Made by a program: the position numbers and the translations under genes. The notes beneath the pieces were generated by a model that did not search any database, was not told where the DNA came from, and saw only the letters and a list, made by a program, of their open reading frames with translations. 39,658 bases of DNA from an uncultured Oscillospiraceae bacterium. GTDB taxonomy: Bacteria; Bacillota; Clostridia; Oscillospirales; Oscillospiraceae. Where the stretch lies: NCBI GenBank assembly GCA_910584285.1, contig CAJTYK010000018.1:1-39658 (forward strand), read 5' to 3'. Positions 39,386-39,658 of this stretch are shown one piece after another; position 1 is the stretch's first letter; every line of letters begins with the position of its first letter.

Positions 39386-39444
39386 GCGTTTCAAACGCAC
39401 CGAGGAGCATGGCTCGTCCTGTGTGGGACGCGGCTGTGCTTTTT
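39386..39444 (+). promoter_or_regulatory. Structured ilvB leader, possible attenuator
   Basis: Within the leader, GAGC/GCTC (39405-39415) and CGTCC/GGACG (39415-39430) hairpins lie between GCAC (39397-39400) and GTGC (39436-39439), and TTTTT follows at once. A closed multi-branch stem before a T-run could act as a conditional terminator. No known riboswitch class was recognised. Confidence 0.4.
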
Positions 39445-39466
39445 GTCATAAAAGGAGGTTCCCACT

Positions 39467-39658
39467 ATGCGGATGCGCGGATCCCAGATTGTCATGGAGT
39501 GCCTGCTGGAGCAGGGGGTGGACACGGTGTTCGGCTACCCCGGCGGCACCATTCTCAACATCTACGACGAGTTCGAGCTCCACGGCTACGGCCAGAAGAT
39601 CCACCACTACCTCACCGCCCACGAGCAGGGCGCGTCCCACGCCGCCGACGGCTACGCC
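39467..39658 (+). CDS. ilvB: Acetolactate synthase large subunit, 5' end only
   Basis: ThDP-dependent enzyme for the first step of valine, leucine and isoleucine synthesis. The first 64 codons are present: MRMRGSQIVMECLLEQGVDT, then VFGYPGGTILNIYDEF with the ThDP-domain glutamate region following (TAHEQGASHAADGYA). AAAGGAGG lies 8 bases before the ATG. It is transcribed from a good promoter with a structured leader. Catabolic acetolactate synthases share this start, but the biosynthetic type is the usual match. Confidence 0.93.
   Translation, partial: MRMRGSQIVMECLLEQGVDTVFGYPGGTILNIYDEFELHGYGQKIHHYLTAHEQGASHAADGYA

Noticed and set aside
39415..39430. T-box riboswitch in the ilvB leader
   Set aside because: The core motif is incomplete and the leader is too short for stem I and specifier loop.
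39409..39658. ATG at 39409 opening a second frame that overlaps ilvB
   Set aside because: No ribosome binding site of its own, Arg/Pro-rich mirror composition, and it lies within the putative leader structure.
1..39658. CRISPR array, tRNA, rRNA, insertion sequence or prophage
   Set aside because: No regularly spaced repeats, tRNA-like cloverleaf with CCA-end context, transposase or phage structural gene was seen on either strand.

Overview
The window looks like chromosome of a GC-rich, endospore-forming Clostridia of the Oscillospiraceae type (Flavonifractor/Lawsonibacter-like). This is inferred from the gene set and base composition; no rRNA or other phylogenetic marker is present to name a species. 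Sporulation genes (spoIIE, spmA, spmB, spoVAC), AAGGAGG-type ribosome binding sites, many GTG/TTG starts and sharp GC-rich stem-T-tract terminators all fit. No tRNA, rRNA, CRISPR array, transposase or prophage was seen, and no stretch over 300 bases lacks a gene.

Region 1 (1-9.4 kb) is mostly minus-strand core genes: rnmV (cut by the window edge), holA, comEC, a small HTH regulator, the comM/yifB ATPase and spoIIE, with one plus-strand HAD phosphatase. Region 2 (9.6-17.6 kb) holds dus and a non-canonical EF-G on plus, a divergent pair of small genes (ribbon-helix-helix regulator / Cys-rich protein), spmAB, an AbrB-like regulator with a Cys4 tail, and an rsmI operon headed by an unusual MerR-RDD membrane protein. 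Region 3 (17.7-20.5 kb) is tex and a solitary spoVAC with a sigma-G-like promoter.

Region 4 (20.6-27.8 kb) is a carbohydrate island: lipoprotein binding protein, two ABC permeases (the first frameshifted), a LacI regulator and 4-alpha-glucanotransferase (malQ), then a separate fructokinase. No transport ATPase is encoded nearby. Region 5 (27.8-34 kb) has an A-type flavoprotein with an alpha/beta hydrolase on minus, then degV and a surface-glycan set (glf, a family 2 glycosyltransferase) followed by thioredoxin. Region 6 (34-39.7 kb) has a CNNM/CorC-type membrane protein, L-serine dehydratase sdaAB-sdaAA with an RmlD-like reductase, an orphan 70-aa protein, a DUF2238-like membrane protein, a DUF1540 protein and the start of ilvB.

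The less ordinary content lies between and at the edges of genes: a 44-nt element present three times, with a perfect 13-bp stem conserved by compensatory changes, which supplies gene 3' ends; two composite nested palindromes inside operons; an approximately 89-bp diverged tandem duplication of the rnmV start region; and several promoters with precisely placed operators (MerR 19-bp spacer, RHH operator inside a promoter spacer, inverted repeats around the HTH and fructokinase promoters).
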